NCBI GenBank assembly: GCA_964017125.1
Contig: OZ024909.1
Location: 71,549,427 to 71,613,426, forward strand
Direction: 5' to 3'
DNA length: 64,000 nucleotides
Source of the DNA: Flabesymbios commensalis
Taxonomy: Eukaryota > Annelida > Polychaeta > Terebellida > Flabelligeridae
The position numbers and the translations under genes were made by a program. The notes below the pieces were generated by a model, which did not search any database, had not been told where the DNA came from, and saw only the letters and a list, made by a program, of their open reading frames with translations. This document shows positions 11,503 through 22,279 of the stretch, one piece after another. The stretch's first letter is position 1. Each line of letters opens with the position of its first letter.

Positions 11503-12148
11503 GACAATCATGCGTCCAGTCACGTAATAACGCCTGCAGGTTTTGCACGTCTTTTTTTGTCGGGGGATGAAGGCCAGAGGCGATTGACACGGCTGATTAA
11601 GTGTTTGCCCGGGTCCTCACTAAGTATTATCAGTGATTCCAGGCTCTGTCCAGAATACTGAGTATATTCTACTGGATCTACCAAAGCCCCAGTATCGTGA
11701 TGTAGCCAGTCTGTTCACTTTCTTTTCGCAACAGCCTTCAACTCAGCAGGCCTACAAAAAACAACGATGCTAATATCAAGGACGTTCTTGTAAATATTAA
11801 TACGCAAAGCTGGCTATCATCCCTGAGATTTCCATACTATTACAATAAATTATTTCAATAATATAGTCATGACTCTGGGTTGTATTATTTCTTTTATTCG
11901 CTGCTCACTTATTATCTGAACCTAATAATTTGACAAAGAGTAATTACACACTTTCCACTAAAGCCAATCGGTTACAAGTATGTGATCTCTCAGACTGCAT
12001 GTGTTGTATCGCCATCTGTGATACATAGGTAAATGATACTGTGATTTACACAATACCGATGCGCTTTAGCCTCCTGCATGGATGTAAAACATTTCAACCC
12101 AATATAATTTAAGCAGATCTGTAGTAATCTGTCAAGCCGACGATAAAA
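11503..12148. other. Unassigned DNA
   Basis: No gene or repeat recognised. Confidence 0.4.
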
Positions 12149-12240
12149 GAGCATTAACCCAATGTTGTTAGTTTATTGTTGGGCCACCGTCTTCCACACT
12201 GGCCCAACATTAAACCATCATTTGTTCAGTGTCTCGTGTG
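12149..12240. mobile_element. Family P MITE fragment
   Basis: ATTAACCCAATGTTGTTAG, a TTGTTGGGCCACCGTC / GGCCCAACATT palindrome, then TCAGTGTCTCGTGTG. The CAAACAC terminal word has been lost. Confidence 0.55.
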
Positions 12241-12401
12241 ATCTGTCAAGTGACATCCGTCACTGTGAGTCTGTTAATCGCTCAGGATGTAATGGATTGT
12301 GATTGAGTTCGCCTTGTAATCACTCGCTTTGTGTTGGTTAAAATCTACACTGATCATTTTGTATTCTGTCCCACAGCTGGCAGTGCAGTTAAACATCATA
12401 G

Positions 12402-12483
12402 TTTCCCGCGTTCCTATAGAGATCCAACAGTGGAGCTTCTTTATCACAGAAGAGCGGGGCCCTGGTGCAGTGGTTAGAGCTAC
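12402..12483 (+). repeat. Truncated SINE head in a direct repeat
   Basis: TTCTTTATCACAGAAGAGCG followed by GGGCCCTGGTGCAGTGG and TTAGAGCTACCT duplicates 12783-12859 almost exactly. The SINE match stops abruptly where a family D element begins, so the two about-77-bp copies bracket that element. Confidence 0.7.
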
Positions 12484-12489
12484 CTATTT

Positions 12490-12795
12490 TAAAAACACAC
12501 CACTACATTATTTGCTTTGTCCGACCACTACATTCCAAGCCTGGAATGGCGAGTTATTGTTAACCAAGTATACACCACTTATCATGGTAGGCCTATGGTA
12601 CTCTAATCAGTCAGGTGTGAACGAACTGTTGATTAAGAGGGATCGTCATTATCTGGCTATTATGGTCGCATGTGTTTTAAGTCGATAAAAACCCTCGGAA
12701 TTCTACATTCTTAGCAGTGAAAAAAGCCTCTGCCTTCGGCCTCGACCTTTTTCACAACTAAGAATGTAGAGCTCCTTGGGCTTTATCCTATACAG
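12490..12795 (+). mobile_element. Family D repeat
   Basis: It starts AACACACCACTACATT, continues through CATGGTAGGCCTATGG, AATCAGTCAGGTGTGA and GGATGTGTTTTAAGTC-like blocks, then carries a palindrome of about 80 bp (CTACATTCTTAGCAGTGAA ... TTCACAACTAAGAATGTAG) and ends CTTTATCCTATAC. A reading frame across the first half stays open, as in the other copies. No terminal inverted repeat, poly-A tail or target duplication of usual size is visible, so the class is unknown. Confidence 0.75.
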
Positions 12796-12826
12796 AGTTC
12801 CAACAGTTGCGCTTCTTTATCACAGA

Positions 12827-13078
12827 AGGGCGGGGCCCTGGTGCAGTGGTTAGAGCTACCTGTTGGGAAAGTCGGAGATCGCGAGTTGAACACTAGGGAG
12901 CCTCCATGACCGTAGCATGCTCGGCCTCAGACCGCCAGGGCTCGAATTTGGAATCCTGTGTCAGGAGGGATGTGGCATCTCATTCATCTCACCATACTCA
13001 GGAGGTTCTCCTGGCCTAGTTTAGCTTATAAGTGCACACATGTGGCCTAACACACCATTCATTGCATTTCATTTCTTT
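12827..13078 (+). mobile_element. tRNA-derived SINE
   Basis: A-box region TGGTGCAGTGGTTAGAGC, then a degraded B box (GAGTTGAACACTAGG). The second tRNA-like unit (GAGCCTCCATGACCG ... CAGGGCTCGAATTTGGAATC) and the CTGGCCTAGTTTAGC / ATTCATTGCATTTC tail are present. It is flanked by TTCTTTATCACAGAA on the left and TTCTTTATTACAGAA on the right, a 15-bp target duplication with one mismatch. The linker between the two tRNA-like units is largely deleted. Confidence 0.85.
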
Positions 13079-13140
13079 ATTACAGAACTGTGCATTCTTC
13101 GTTTCTATTGGTGGTAGGTAGAGTGTGTATGCAACCACAG

Positions 13141-13428
13141 TTAAAACACACCACTACATTATTTTCTTTGTCCGACCACTACATTCTAAGCCGGGAATGG
13201 AGAGTTATTGTTGACCAAGTACTGACCAATTTTCATGGAAGGTACTATAATGGTACTATAATCAGTCACGTGTGACCAAGCTGTCGATTATGAAGGATCC
13301 TCAATATCATTATTATGGTGGGATGTGTTTTAAGTCAGTTGAAACCCTCGGAGTTCTGCATTCTTAGCTGTGAAAAGGGTCGAGGCCGAAGAATGTAGAG
13401 CTCCTCGGGCTTCATCCTATACATACTA
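13141..13428 (+). mobile_element. Family D repeat
   Basis: AAAACACACCACTACATT at the start, CCGGGAATGGAGAGTTATTG, AATCAGTCACGTGTGACC, then AACCCTCGGAGTTCTGC and an abbreviated hairpin (one arm partly lost), ending ATCCTATAC. It lies only 60 bp after the SINE, giving a D-SINE-D compound. Confidence 0.75.
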
Positions 13429-13509
13429 ACCTTTAAAGCACCAGGCACTTTTATTTGATTAGCTGATCAAATCACTGCCAGCAGGGCTGGTGAAAACTGA
13501 AATCAGTGT

Positions 13510-13756
13510 TTAACCCTTACAGTGCGGGGATCGACTTTAGTCGTCAGAATCTGACGTCTGTAGACGTCAGATTCTGACGACTAAAGTTGATCCCCGCACT
13601 GTAAGAGTAAAAATATACAATAGCCGTAGACCCATAACATAGGTATTTAAATGAATCAGAAAGAGTTAAATAGGCCATTTAGGATGATTTTGAATTTAAT
13701 GAAATCATTTAGTCTCTATGGTTTATATGGGAAATATTCAGCGTTTTAAAGGTTAA
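13510..13756 (-). mobile_element. Family A hairpin MITE, full length
   Basis: One of the best copies. It reads TTAACCCTTACAGTGCGG at the left and CAGCGTTTTAAAGGTTAA at the right, with an intact palindrome at about 13531-13588 built from CAGAATCTGACGTCTG / CAGACGTCAGATTCTG-type arms. TTAA marks both edges. The 247-bp length matches the copies at 43437, 47036 and 50477. Confidence 0.92.
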
Positions 13757-14138
13757 ACATGTTAAACATTAAACAAATATATATATAATTGTTTTGGTAG
13801 TAATGATCTACTAATTCCATCTTTTTTTCTTAGATATCGATAGTTGTGAGACTATGACATCATAAATGGTTTTCTATGCAGTTAGATTTGAGATATCTTA
13901 CTAGGCTTGCTATTACCTGCAATAAGATCGCAATGCGGATCCTTCATCCTGGTCATAATCTGAATCATCCAAAATTTAATAAATTGTTTTTTTCGCCAGA
14001 AACACAACACTGGTGAAATTTTAATCCAAACCGATCATTACTTTTTAATTAATCAGTGTGAACAAGGATACCAGACAGACAGATTAGCAAACTAAACTGG
14101 ACAAATTACCGCAGAGGTAATACGATAGGAGGTTTAGT
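13757..14138. other. Unassigned DNA
   Basis: No gene or repeat recognised. Confidence 0.4.
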
Positions 14139-14290
14139 ACATAGACAATATTACCCGAGTCAATATTGGCCCTAGTATTTTGTTGAGGTGTCCAGTGTTT
14201 TGACGAGGCCGATAGCTGAAGCAAAATACTAGCCACCGAGACAAAATAATAGAGCCAATACTGAAAACACAAGGGTAATGTTGTATGTAT
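14139..14290. mobile_element. Short inverted-repeat element
   Basis: ACATAGACAATATTACCC at the left pairs with GGGTAATGTTGTATGT at the right, and inner blocks (ATATTGGCCCTAGTATTTTG / CAAAATACTAG, AGCCAATACTG) are also mirrored though shuffled. It is probably a decayed MITE of about 150 bp with internal duplication. No second copy was noticed. Confidence 0.45.
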
Positions 14291-14861
14291 TATATACTTT
14301 GAAATTATACTTTGTCATTTGAATTGGCCAAGCATAATGATTAGCCTAGTCCCTCTCGTGACCATCGCTGTCTATAGACAAAAGCAGGAGTTGCATGGTA
14401 ATAGTATTGAAAGTTTCCTTTTAAAAAATCTATTTTGTTTAGTGTGTAAAACATATAATTTTATCATGAATATCTCAAGCTGCTATTGCTTACTAAACGA
14501 CAACCGTACATATATAATACCTCATAAAGAGGTGTTGAAAAGCGATATCACTTTCCACAGAACTTATTGGCCATAAGAGTCTTTGTGATCGAAGCCTAAA
14601 TAAGCGGATTACCAACTGCCATCTAGTATTTTCTCATTATCGCGGACGAGCTTTACAGTCTCCATGGAGAATGATGTCTATCTGATATGCCCTAGCGAGA
14701 TGATGCGTATCTCATATCCCCCAGTGTCTGTCCTATAGTGATGTCAATGAAGAGTGTGTGTCTTTTCTGGTGGTTAGAGTTGAGGAATCAGCGTAACCCT
14801 CACATAGATTGTTTGCCCTATACTATGTGCCACCTTGATCCCCTTAGGTCAATATCCATCT
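14291..14861. other. Unassigned DNA
   Basis: No gene or repeat recognised; the 85-codon plus-strand frame at 14319-14576 has no recognisable motif. Confidence 0.4.
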
Positions 14862-15095
14862 TACACTTATCCTGCTGATCACAATTTTTGATGTTTTTCA
14901 TCTGTTTTATTAGTCGACCAAAATCACTGTTAGTGGAAATGAAATGTGTGCCAAAACATCAATATTCGCAAATATTTGTGCTCAAATTAAACAACTATGA
15001 GTAATTTTCAGTCACTTGAAGTTGTGATTCGCACTTGAAGTGGGTGAAAAAAAAATAAAAAAAATAAAGAAGTAATTTAGCAGGATAAGGGTTGA
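14862..15095 (+). mobile_element. Family B hairpin MITE, decayed
   Basis: CTTATCCTGCTGATCAC at the left, TTTTATTAGTCGACC, AAATATTTGTGCTCAAATT, then a broken hairpin (CACTTGAAGTTGTGATTCGC ... ACTTGAAGTGGGTG) and AGCAGGATAAGGGTTGA at the right. The TTAA at both ends has mutated. Confidence 0.75.
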
Positions 15096-15112
15096 TGATT
15101 CCTAGTAGGCCT

Positions 15113-16385
15113 ACACATTTTACTGATTCCTCATACACATTCTACTGATTCCTCATACACATCTTACAGATTCCTCTTACACATCTTACTGATTTCTCAG
15201 GCACATCTCACTGATTCCTCATACACATTTTACTGATTCCTTATACACATCTTACTGATTCCTCATACACATCTTACTGATTCCTCATACACATCTTAAT
15301 GATTCCTTATACAAATCTTACTGATTCCTCATACACATCTTACTGATTTCTCAGGCACATCTCACTGATTCCTCATACACATTTTACTGATTCCTTATAC
15401 ACATCTTACTGATTCCTCATACACATCTTACTGATTCCTCATACACATCTTACTGATTCCTCATACACATCTCACTGATTCCTCATACACATTTTACTGA
15501 TTCCTTATACACATCTTACTGATTCCTCATACACATCTTACTGATTCCTCATACACATCTTACTGGATCCTCATACACATCTTACAGATTCCTCATACTC
15601 ATCTTACTGATTCCTCAGGCACATCTTACTGATTCCTCATACTTATCTTACTGATTCCACATACACATCTTACTGATTCCACATACACATCTTACTGATT
15701 CCTCAGGCACATCCTTATGATTCCTTATACACATCCCACTGATCTCTTATACACATCTTACTGATTCCTTATACACATCCTACTCATTCCTTATACACAT
15801 CTTAAAGATTCCTTATACAAATCTTACTGATTCCTCATACACATCTTACTGATTTCTCAGGCACATCTCACTTATTCCTTATACACATTTTACTGATTCC
15901 TTATACACATCTTACTGATTCCTCATACACATCTTACTGATTCCACATACACATCTTACTGATTCCTCAGGCACATCCTTATGATTCCTTATACACATCC
16001 CACTGATTCCTTATACACATCTTACTGATTCCTTATACACATCTACTCATTCCTTATACACATCTTAATGATTCCTCATACACATCTTACTGATTCCTCA
16101 TACACATCTTACTGATTTCTCGTACACATCTGACTGATTCCTTATACAAATCCTACCGATTCATCATACACATCTTACTGATTCCTCATACACATCTTAC
16201 TGATTCCTAATACACATCTTACTGATTCTTCAAGGATGCGCATCTTACTGATTCATCATAGCCATCTTACTGATTCCTTATACACATTTTACTGATTCCT
16301 TATACACATCTTACTTTCCTCAGACACATCATCAAAACATACAGAATCCTTATACACACATTGCAGATTCCTTATATATCTTACT
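15113..16385. repeat. 22-bp-unit satellite array
   Basis: Nearly 60 tandem units built on ACTGATTCCTCATACACA. Variants (CTCAGGCACATC, CCTTATACACATCC) recur in blocks, and a segment around 15305-15400 resembles 15170-15260 and 15820-15910, suggesting higher-order duplication. The 3' end (from about 16300) is degenerate. No coding or structural role is apparent. Confidence 0.95.
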
Positions 16386-16724
16386 GCATTGTTGGATGTT
16401 TTAACAATAGTGCCATATAATATTCACTAAAAAATATGTTTTTATAGCAGCAGTCAATCCAAACTAGAAAAGGAGTTCCCGACTCCCAGGCCCGTCTTGA
16501 GTCTGGTTGAGTGCTATAGACAAAAAATCAGTGTATTAGTCTTCCTCATGGGCCAGAATCCTAAATGTCCAGAATATAATTAAGCGAAGAACGAGTAGAC
16601 AAGTTCACATATATCTTCGACGTGTATTCCTTCTACCACCATCGCTCATGCTGGCCAGCATTCATTCAATACTTGCCTACAATGTATCTCGTACAGAGGA
16701 TGTAGGCCTATCCACCACATTCCG
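16386..16724. other. Unassigned DNA
   Basis: No gene or repeat recognised. Confidence 0.4.
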
Positions 16725-17047
16725 ATTCAATGTTGGGCCAGCATTGCATCCCATTGCTGGTCCAATGCTGGTCAATTGTCTACGACGCTGGCCCAACACT
16801 AATCTATCACCGGGTCTGTTGTATACTTTGCGCAAACACGTGGCATTCAACCATTCTGTTTAAATGCTGATCAACAGTCGCCGACGCTAGCCCGTCATTG
16901 AGACAGCATTGGGTGATTGTGTCGTGTTTTCTGACTGCTGCATTATGCTGGTGATGCTTTATCATCCCGGCGCCAGAAACAACAGATAACACGATACATT
17001 GGCCCAATGCTGATGTAATGCTGGTCCACCGTCTGCGACGCTGTGCC
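16725..17047. mobile_element. Cluster of family P fragments
   Basis: Three successive P cores: CAATGTTGGGCCAGCATTG ... TCTACGACGCTGGCCCAACA; then ATGCTGATCAACAGTCGCC ... AGCATTGGGTGATTG; then TGGCCCAATGCTGATGTAAT ... CCACCGTCTGCGACGCTG. They are diverged and probably represent repeated insertion or local duplication. Confidence 0.6.
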
Positions 17048-17504
17048 GAAATTATTCCAACCAAAACCCTTTAATCTCTTAACCACAAATATAATCGTGA
17101 CTATATTTTTTCTGAATACTTGTTAAAGACAAAAGTAGTTAACCTAAGGACCTGAAACGTTACATTGCACATGTTCACAAGGACTGGTGTACATAAATGT
17201 GAACCGTTTCCCACACACAGCACCCCTCTTCCCCATAAATAGGACACAAACTCAGGCAAAATAAACTTAATGGGATACCAGTCGTAGGCTGGTCCTAATT
17301 ACCAATAAATATCATCAAATCTATCAAATCCGCATTAGATTTATGCATTTTAATGCGGGCGATTCTACCCTTGCTTCGCGACTTTTCACCAAGTGAAAAT
17401 GTTTGTAAGCGGAAGAGCCAATTATATGACGCGCCAGCCTCTGAAGCACCACACCAAATGAACACATTGCTCACCAGAGACATCATATACCAGTAAATAT
17501 AAGG
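17048..17504. other. Unassigned DNA
   Basis: No gene or repeat recognised. Confidence 0.4.
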
Positions 17505-17600
17505 CATTGACTCGGTGTTGGGCCAATGTTGCGCCGACGTCGTAGACGGCGGTCCAGCATTTGCCGAGCACCAGGGAAATGCCTCATGTTTACTGGGATG
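17505..17600. mobile_element. Family P MITE
   Basis: GTTGGGCCAATGTTGCGCC, GTCGTAGACGGCGGTCCAGC, and the right end TGCCTCATGTTTACTGGGA, a diverged form of the family end CTCGTGTTTGCTGGG. Confidence 0.6.
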
Positions 17601-17952
17601 TATATATAATGGCCAATTCTCTGAACGTGCGCAATTTTAACAATGGTATGAATATTTCTATTACTCAACCATGATTATGTCGTATGCACATAATTAAATG
17701 TAATACCAACATTAGATCTCATTCATACGGATAAATGCTTAGAGCATTCAGAATTTCAAAGACAATTATCAAACTAGAGATGAATTGTGACTTTTAAGGT
17801 AACAATAATGTTTGGACTTCGTTCTATGTTTTTTTGGCAGCCATTTTGGATTTTGTTGGGTTATATATATCATGACAGATTGATTGGAGTTTTTATTATT
17901 ATTTTTGGCAACCACATTGAATTGGAATTTCTGGATTGTGACTTCTTAGTTG

Positions 17953-18150
17953 GTTTAATGCTGTATCACAGTCTGCGATGCTGGCCAAACATTAAAACAA
18001 CATTGCGTCGACGTTTCGTGCAAGATGTAATTACAACTCTTAGTCCTATCTTAAAATGTAGCCTTTAAAAAATTATACTGTCCATATCAAGCACACAATG
18101 TTGGTTTAATACTGGGCCACGGTCTGCGACGCTGCGTCCGCATTGAAACA
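17953..18150. repeat. Two family P fragments
   Basis: TTTAATGCTGTATCACAGTC / TGCGATGCTGGCCAAACATT at 17953-18030 and GGTTTAATACTGGGCCACGG / TCTGCGACGCTGCGTCCG at 18103-18150. Both keep the palindromic core but no ends. Confidence 0.5.
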
Positions 18151-18948
18151 TTATTGGATATATGTATTTTAATTATTAAATGTAGAGGGTGCTCAAAGGG
18201 TGTAAGTCAGTCGTGTCGCCTCTGACAAAGGGCCCCATTCCATTCACGAGGCTTCACTCGCCATGTATATCATTGAACCGACATTGATCCATATAGTGAT
18301 CCAGACAATCCTGAATAAATCTGGAAGAACTTGATATATGACTTAGAAAATCCAAAACCTAAAGATCATTGTGCCAGGGTTTGAAGTCGATTGGATGAAA
18401 ACTCAGGGAGAAATAACACCACAAAGCAAACTCAATATGTTTGGACAAAGCGCAAACATTATCAGGGAATAACAAAGTAACACATCTGGTAGATGCAATA
18501 GCCGTGTGGTAAGGACCGCAATTAATGTGTATTTTCCTAAACATAAAAGACTCCTTAAGCTTTATAGTGGAGGCAATGATAAACGTCTAACATACAGGGA
18601 TACTGTGTCTAAAAAACCTGCAAATCGTGTCTTGACAACAATTTATTATATAATTATTTACAAGCTCAGAAACATTGGGATAAACGCAAGATAAAACAAA
18701 CGTCCACTTTAGGTATTGTAGTTCGGGGAATCTTGCTAAAAATCGTAAGCTTTTTTATTGAGGTACAGTGAGTGTGCATTTCCAGTTGACCTTCATCATT
18801 GAGTCATTAAGCACCGTGATAAAGAAAATGTATGTGCAATTTCCCAGATTAAAAAAACTTACAGTCATGTGCATGTCGGGAGTAATGCTTGTTTACTTTC
18901 TGAAGATAATGCCATAATAACTTGATAACATTGACGTATATGAGCCAA
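18151..18948. other. Unassigned DNA
   Basis: No gene or repeat recognised. A further P core fragment (AATGCTGGTTTTACGTTTAA) begins just after, at about 18949-18992. Confidence 0.4.
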
Positions 18949-19080
18949 TGCTGGTTTTACGTTTAACCACCATCTACAACGCTGGCCCGTGCAATGGAAT
19001 GTATCTATGTGAAATGGCACAGCCAGTATTTATCCATGATTCTTACTGTGCCACAATTGTTATGTAAATTAGCGCCTGTA

Positions 19081-19283
19081 TACTGTAGATCTGGTAATAT
19101 TCGCGAGATCTTCGCGAATTTCGCGAGGAGGACAAATTTGCGAATTTAAGAATCCCGCGAAAAATACTATTGTAATAGCGCTACTAAAGAAAAATAAAAA
19201 TTCGCGAATTCTAATTTTCGTGAAAGTCCTAAAATCAGAAATTTGTAAAAAATTTACCCGCGAAAATTACCAGATCTACAGTA
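19081..19283. mobile_element. Family E TA-flanked MITE
   Basis: The ends are TACTGTAGATCTGGTAAT and ATTACCAGATCTACAGTA, perfect 18-bp inverted repeats. The interior is rich in TTCGCGAATT-type words (TTCGCGAATTTCGCG, CGAAAATTACC). The length is 203 bp with no frame. The TA at the very ends fits a TA target duplication as used by Tc1/mariner-type transposases (inference). Other copies are at 51185 and 51713. Confidence 0.85.
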
Positions 19284-19529
19284 TTGTACTTCATCAATCT
19301 GTAGCCGATAAATAAGGTGCTGACCACAGGTCCGAGTCTTAATCCTATATGCGCAGGGTGGTCTCAAACTTCATCGTTTGGTCAGAAATATAATCAGGTT
19401 CAGATTAAATAATAAATATTTTGCGAATAGGAGTTTTTTTTTTATTCACAGATAGCAATGTTTTCGTCAGTTCTGCTTTCATTGTAAGCTTATCAAATTG
19501 GATTTTTTTTAATCTAAATTACGTAGCCC

Positions 19530-19720
19530 AGCAAACTCAAAACATTTGTATAACATGTGTACAATGTTGGACCAACGATTTCCTTCTATATTATTATGAC
19601 ATTCCAATGGAATCCTGCATGATCCAGATAACACGATATGTTGATCCAATGTTGGCTGACGTTGTAGGCGGTGGGTTACCATTAAGCCTGTATCGGGACA
19701 ATGTCTCGTGTTTGTAGGGA
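19530..19720. mobile_element. Two joined family P copies
   Basis: The left part begins CCCAGCAAACTCAAAACATT and resembles the short variant at 52308 (TGTATAACATGTGTACAATG). The right part has GTTGATCCAATGTTGGCTG, CGTTGTAGGCGGTGGG and the end AATGTCTCGTGTTTGTAGGG. The outer ends form a terminal inverted repeat, so this may be one chimeric element. Confidence 0.6.
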
Positions 19721-20145
19721 TACCAGTAGCTGACGAGGTCGCCGGTCACAGCCCGGCTGACCAGCTGCCTATTGAAAAAAACACGAGAGGCACGAGTGTA
19801 CAATCAATGTATGACGCCGAAAAAGTGTCAGCCCGCCACTTTTAATACGTTTTAGAAGTCACGTTAGGAAAATACAAACAATTGAAAATTTGAATTGAGC
19901 TGGTATGAACAGTATAAACGGCGGCCATTTTTTTTAAATTTCTGTCGTCTATAAACAGCATTCAGCTCCTCGTCTGGAAACGAAGTGCCAGACAGGTGCC
20001 CCGTCTAGGATACCAGCGATGATGACACAGGGCACTACTAAACCCCCTCTCCCCACCCCCCCCCCCCACAAAAATAATAATCAAATATGAATAATAACAA
20101 CAAACATTTTGTGAATGTCGCATTCTCATTTTGTAAAGCGTTCGA
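19721..20145. other. Unassigned DNA with a C homopolymer
   Basis: A CCCCACCCCCCCCCCCC-type run lies near 20050-20068. Otherwise nothing identifiable. Confidence 0.4.
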
Positions 20146-20350
20146 TTTGTAAAGTGCTCATACTTGGTTAAAATAAGACGAAGCTGTGTTAAAGTGGACT
20201 AACCGTGTCATACATACTACCATGGCAGGACTCTAAGCTAAAGAAAAACATGCGATTTGTAAAGTGCTCATACTTGGTTAAAAAAAGACGAAGCAGTGTT
20301 AAAGTGTACTAACCATGTCATACATACTACCATGGCAGGACTCTAAGCTG
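20146..20350. repeat. Tandem pair of about 112-bp units
   Basis: GATTTGTAAAGTGCTCATAC ... GGCAGGACTCTAAGCT occurs twice in a row with few differences. A third copy of the same block heads the later segment at about 22020-22120. It forms the left flank of the satellite region. Confidence 0.85.
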
Positions 20351-20485
20351 AAGCTTTCTTTGATGGGTTTGTTTTCACCAGGGAGTTATATCACTTCCTT
20401 ATGTTTACCTCGCCCACAACGTGTAAAGACACCATTTACATTCATGACATGCCAGCTGCGCCTATATATCAGTATACCAGAAACA
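20351..20485. repeat. Array-flanking segment, copy 1
   Basis: TTTGTTTTCACCAGGGAGTT ... CCAGAAACAGCCAAAGCAG. The same segment recurs at about 22130-22265, immediately before the 66-bp array, showing that flank and array duplicated together. Confidence 0.8.
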
Positions 20486-21480
20486 GCCAAAGCAGCACCA
20501 GCAACAACCAGGCGTATGCAACATAAATAAGAAAGAACAGCAACAACTACATCGTCATTCTCAGCAACAACAGGCAGGGATGGGCAACATAAATAAGAAA
20601 AGAACAGCAGTAACATCCAGGAGTAGACAACGGAGCAGCAGCAACAACGACGTCATTCTCAGCAACAACAGGCAGGGATGGGCAACATAAATAAGAAAAG
20701 AACAGCAGTAACATCCAGAAGTGGGCAACAGAGCAGCAGCAACAACGACGTCATTCTCAGAAACAAACGGCAGGGGTGGCCAACATAAATAAGAAAAGAA
20801 CAGCAGTAACATCCAGGAGTGGGCAACAGAGCAGCAGCAACAACGACGTCATTCTCAGCATCAACAGGCAGGGATGGGCAACATAAATAAGAAAAGAACA
20901 GCAGTAACATCCAGGAGTGGGCAACAGAGCAGCAGCAACAACGACGTCATTCTCAGCAACAACAGACAGGGATGGGCAACATAAATACGAAAAGAACAGC
21001 AGTAACATCCAGGAGTGGGCAACAGAGCAGCAGCAACAACGACGTCATTCTCAGAAACAAACGGCAGGGGTGGCCAACATAAATAAGAAAAGAACAGCAG
21101 TAACATCCAGGAGTGGGCAACAGAGCAGCAGCAACAACGACGTCATTCTCAGCAACAACAGACAGGGATGGGCAACATAAATAAGAAAAGAACAGCAGTA
21201 ACATCCAGGAGTGGGCAACAGAGCAGCAGCAACAACGACGTCATTCTCAGCAACAACAGGCAGGGATGGGCAACATAAATAAGAAAAGAACAGCAGTAAC
21301 ATCCAGGAGTGGGCAACAGAGCAGCAGCAACAACGACGTCATTCTCAGCAACAACAGACAGGGATGGGCAACATAAATAAGAAAAGAACAGCAGCAATAG
21401 CATCGTCATTCTCAGCAGCAACAGCCAGGAGTAGGCAACAGAACAGAAGCAACAACGTCATCATTCTCAATAACAACAAC
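20486..21480. repeat. 98-bp-unit satellite with 294-bp higher-order period
   Basis: Tandem units of 98 bp containing GTAACATCCAGGAGTGGGC, GAGCAGCAGCAACAACGACG and GATGGGCAACATAAATAAG. A diagnostic variant (GAAACAAACGGCAGGGGTGG) occurs at about 20758 and again exactly 294 bp later, so three monomers make one higher-order repeat. 98 is not a multiple of three; the 80-90 residue Leu-rich minus frames are repeat artefacts. Confidence 0.95.
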
Positions 21481-22020
21481 CTGGAGAAGCATAATAATAT
21501 AATTATGTCTACATCACTCGTATAATTTATCTACTTTATATAACATAAAATATAACTGTCAAGCATCATACACAACAGCACCAACAACAACAGCATTATT
21601 TTGATCCCCAGCATGAGTAGTAGTGGACAAAAGAGATATAGGAACTGCACTAAGCAACATTAGCATTCGCACTAATGGGAGCTAGTAAAACATGGTATAA
21701 ATATGTAAAAAACACTAGAAACATCAACATCGCATTCAGAGCCACACCAGCTAGTAGTATATAAGTAGCCAACGATTAATAATAGCAACATTTAAGGGCG
21801 GCAACTATTAGGAGAGCAACATCAACAGAAACAACAACGACGATAGAAACTGTGGCAACAGTGTACAACAGCATACTTCAACTACACCAAAATTTGATGA
21901 CAGAGTAACAATACACAACAGCGACAACACTTACATTGAAACGAACAACAATCAAACTAACATGAGTATCTGCATGGCCAAAAAACAGTGGTAGTAATGA
22001 CAGTCAGTTTGGCAAAACAT
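21481..22020. repeat. Older copy of the segment at 27.1-27.6 and 31.5-32.0 kb
   Basis: ACATCACTCGTATAATTTAT, CAAGCATCATACACAACAGC, AGCATGAGTAGTAGTGGAC and later blocks are shared in order with 27120-27630 and 31510-32020, but more diverged. It documents an early duplication of this locus before the recent 4-kb one. Confidence 0.8.
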
Positions 22021-22270
22021 TTGATTTGTAAAGTGCTTTTACTTGGTTAAAATATGACGAAGCAGTGTTAAAGTGTACTTACCGTGTCATACATACTACC
22101 ATGGTAGGACCCTAAGCTGAAGCTTTCGTTGTTGGGTTTGTTTTCACCAGGGAGTTATATCACATCCTTATGCTTAACTCGACCACAACGTGTAATGACA
22201 CCATTTACATTCATGACATGCCAGCTGCGCCTATATATCAGTATACCAGAAACAGCCAAAGCAGTACCAG
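22021..22270. repeat. Array-flanking segment, copy 2
   Basis: Near-copy of about 20262-20500 (AAGTGCTTTTACTTGGTT, TACTACCATGGTAGGACCC, GACATGCCAGCTGCGCC). It leads directly into the 66-bp array. Confidence 0.85.
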
Positions 22271-22279
22271 CAACAACAA

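Noticed and set aside
15113-16385. CRISPR-like array (regular repeats)
   Set aside because: There are no unique spacers; units are contiguous 22-bp repeats in a eukaryotic context.
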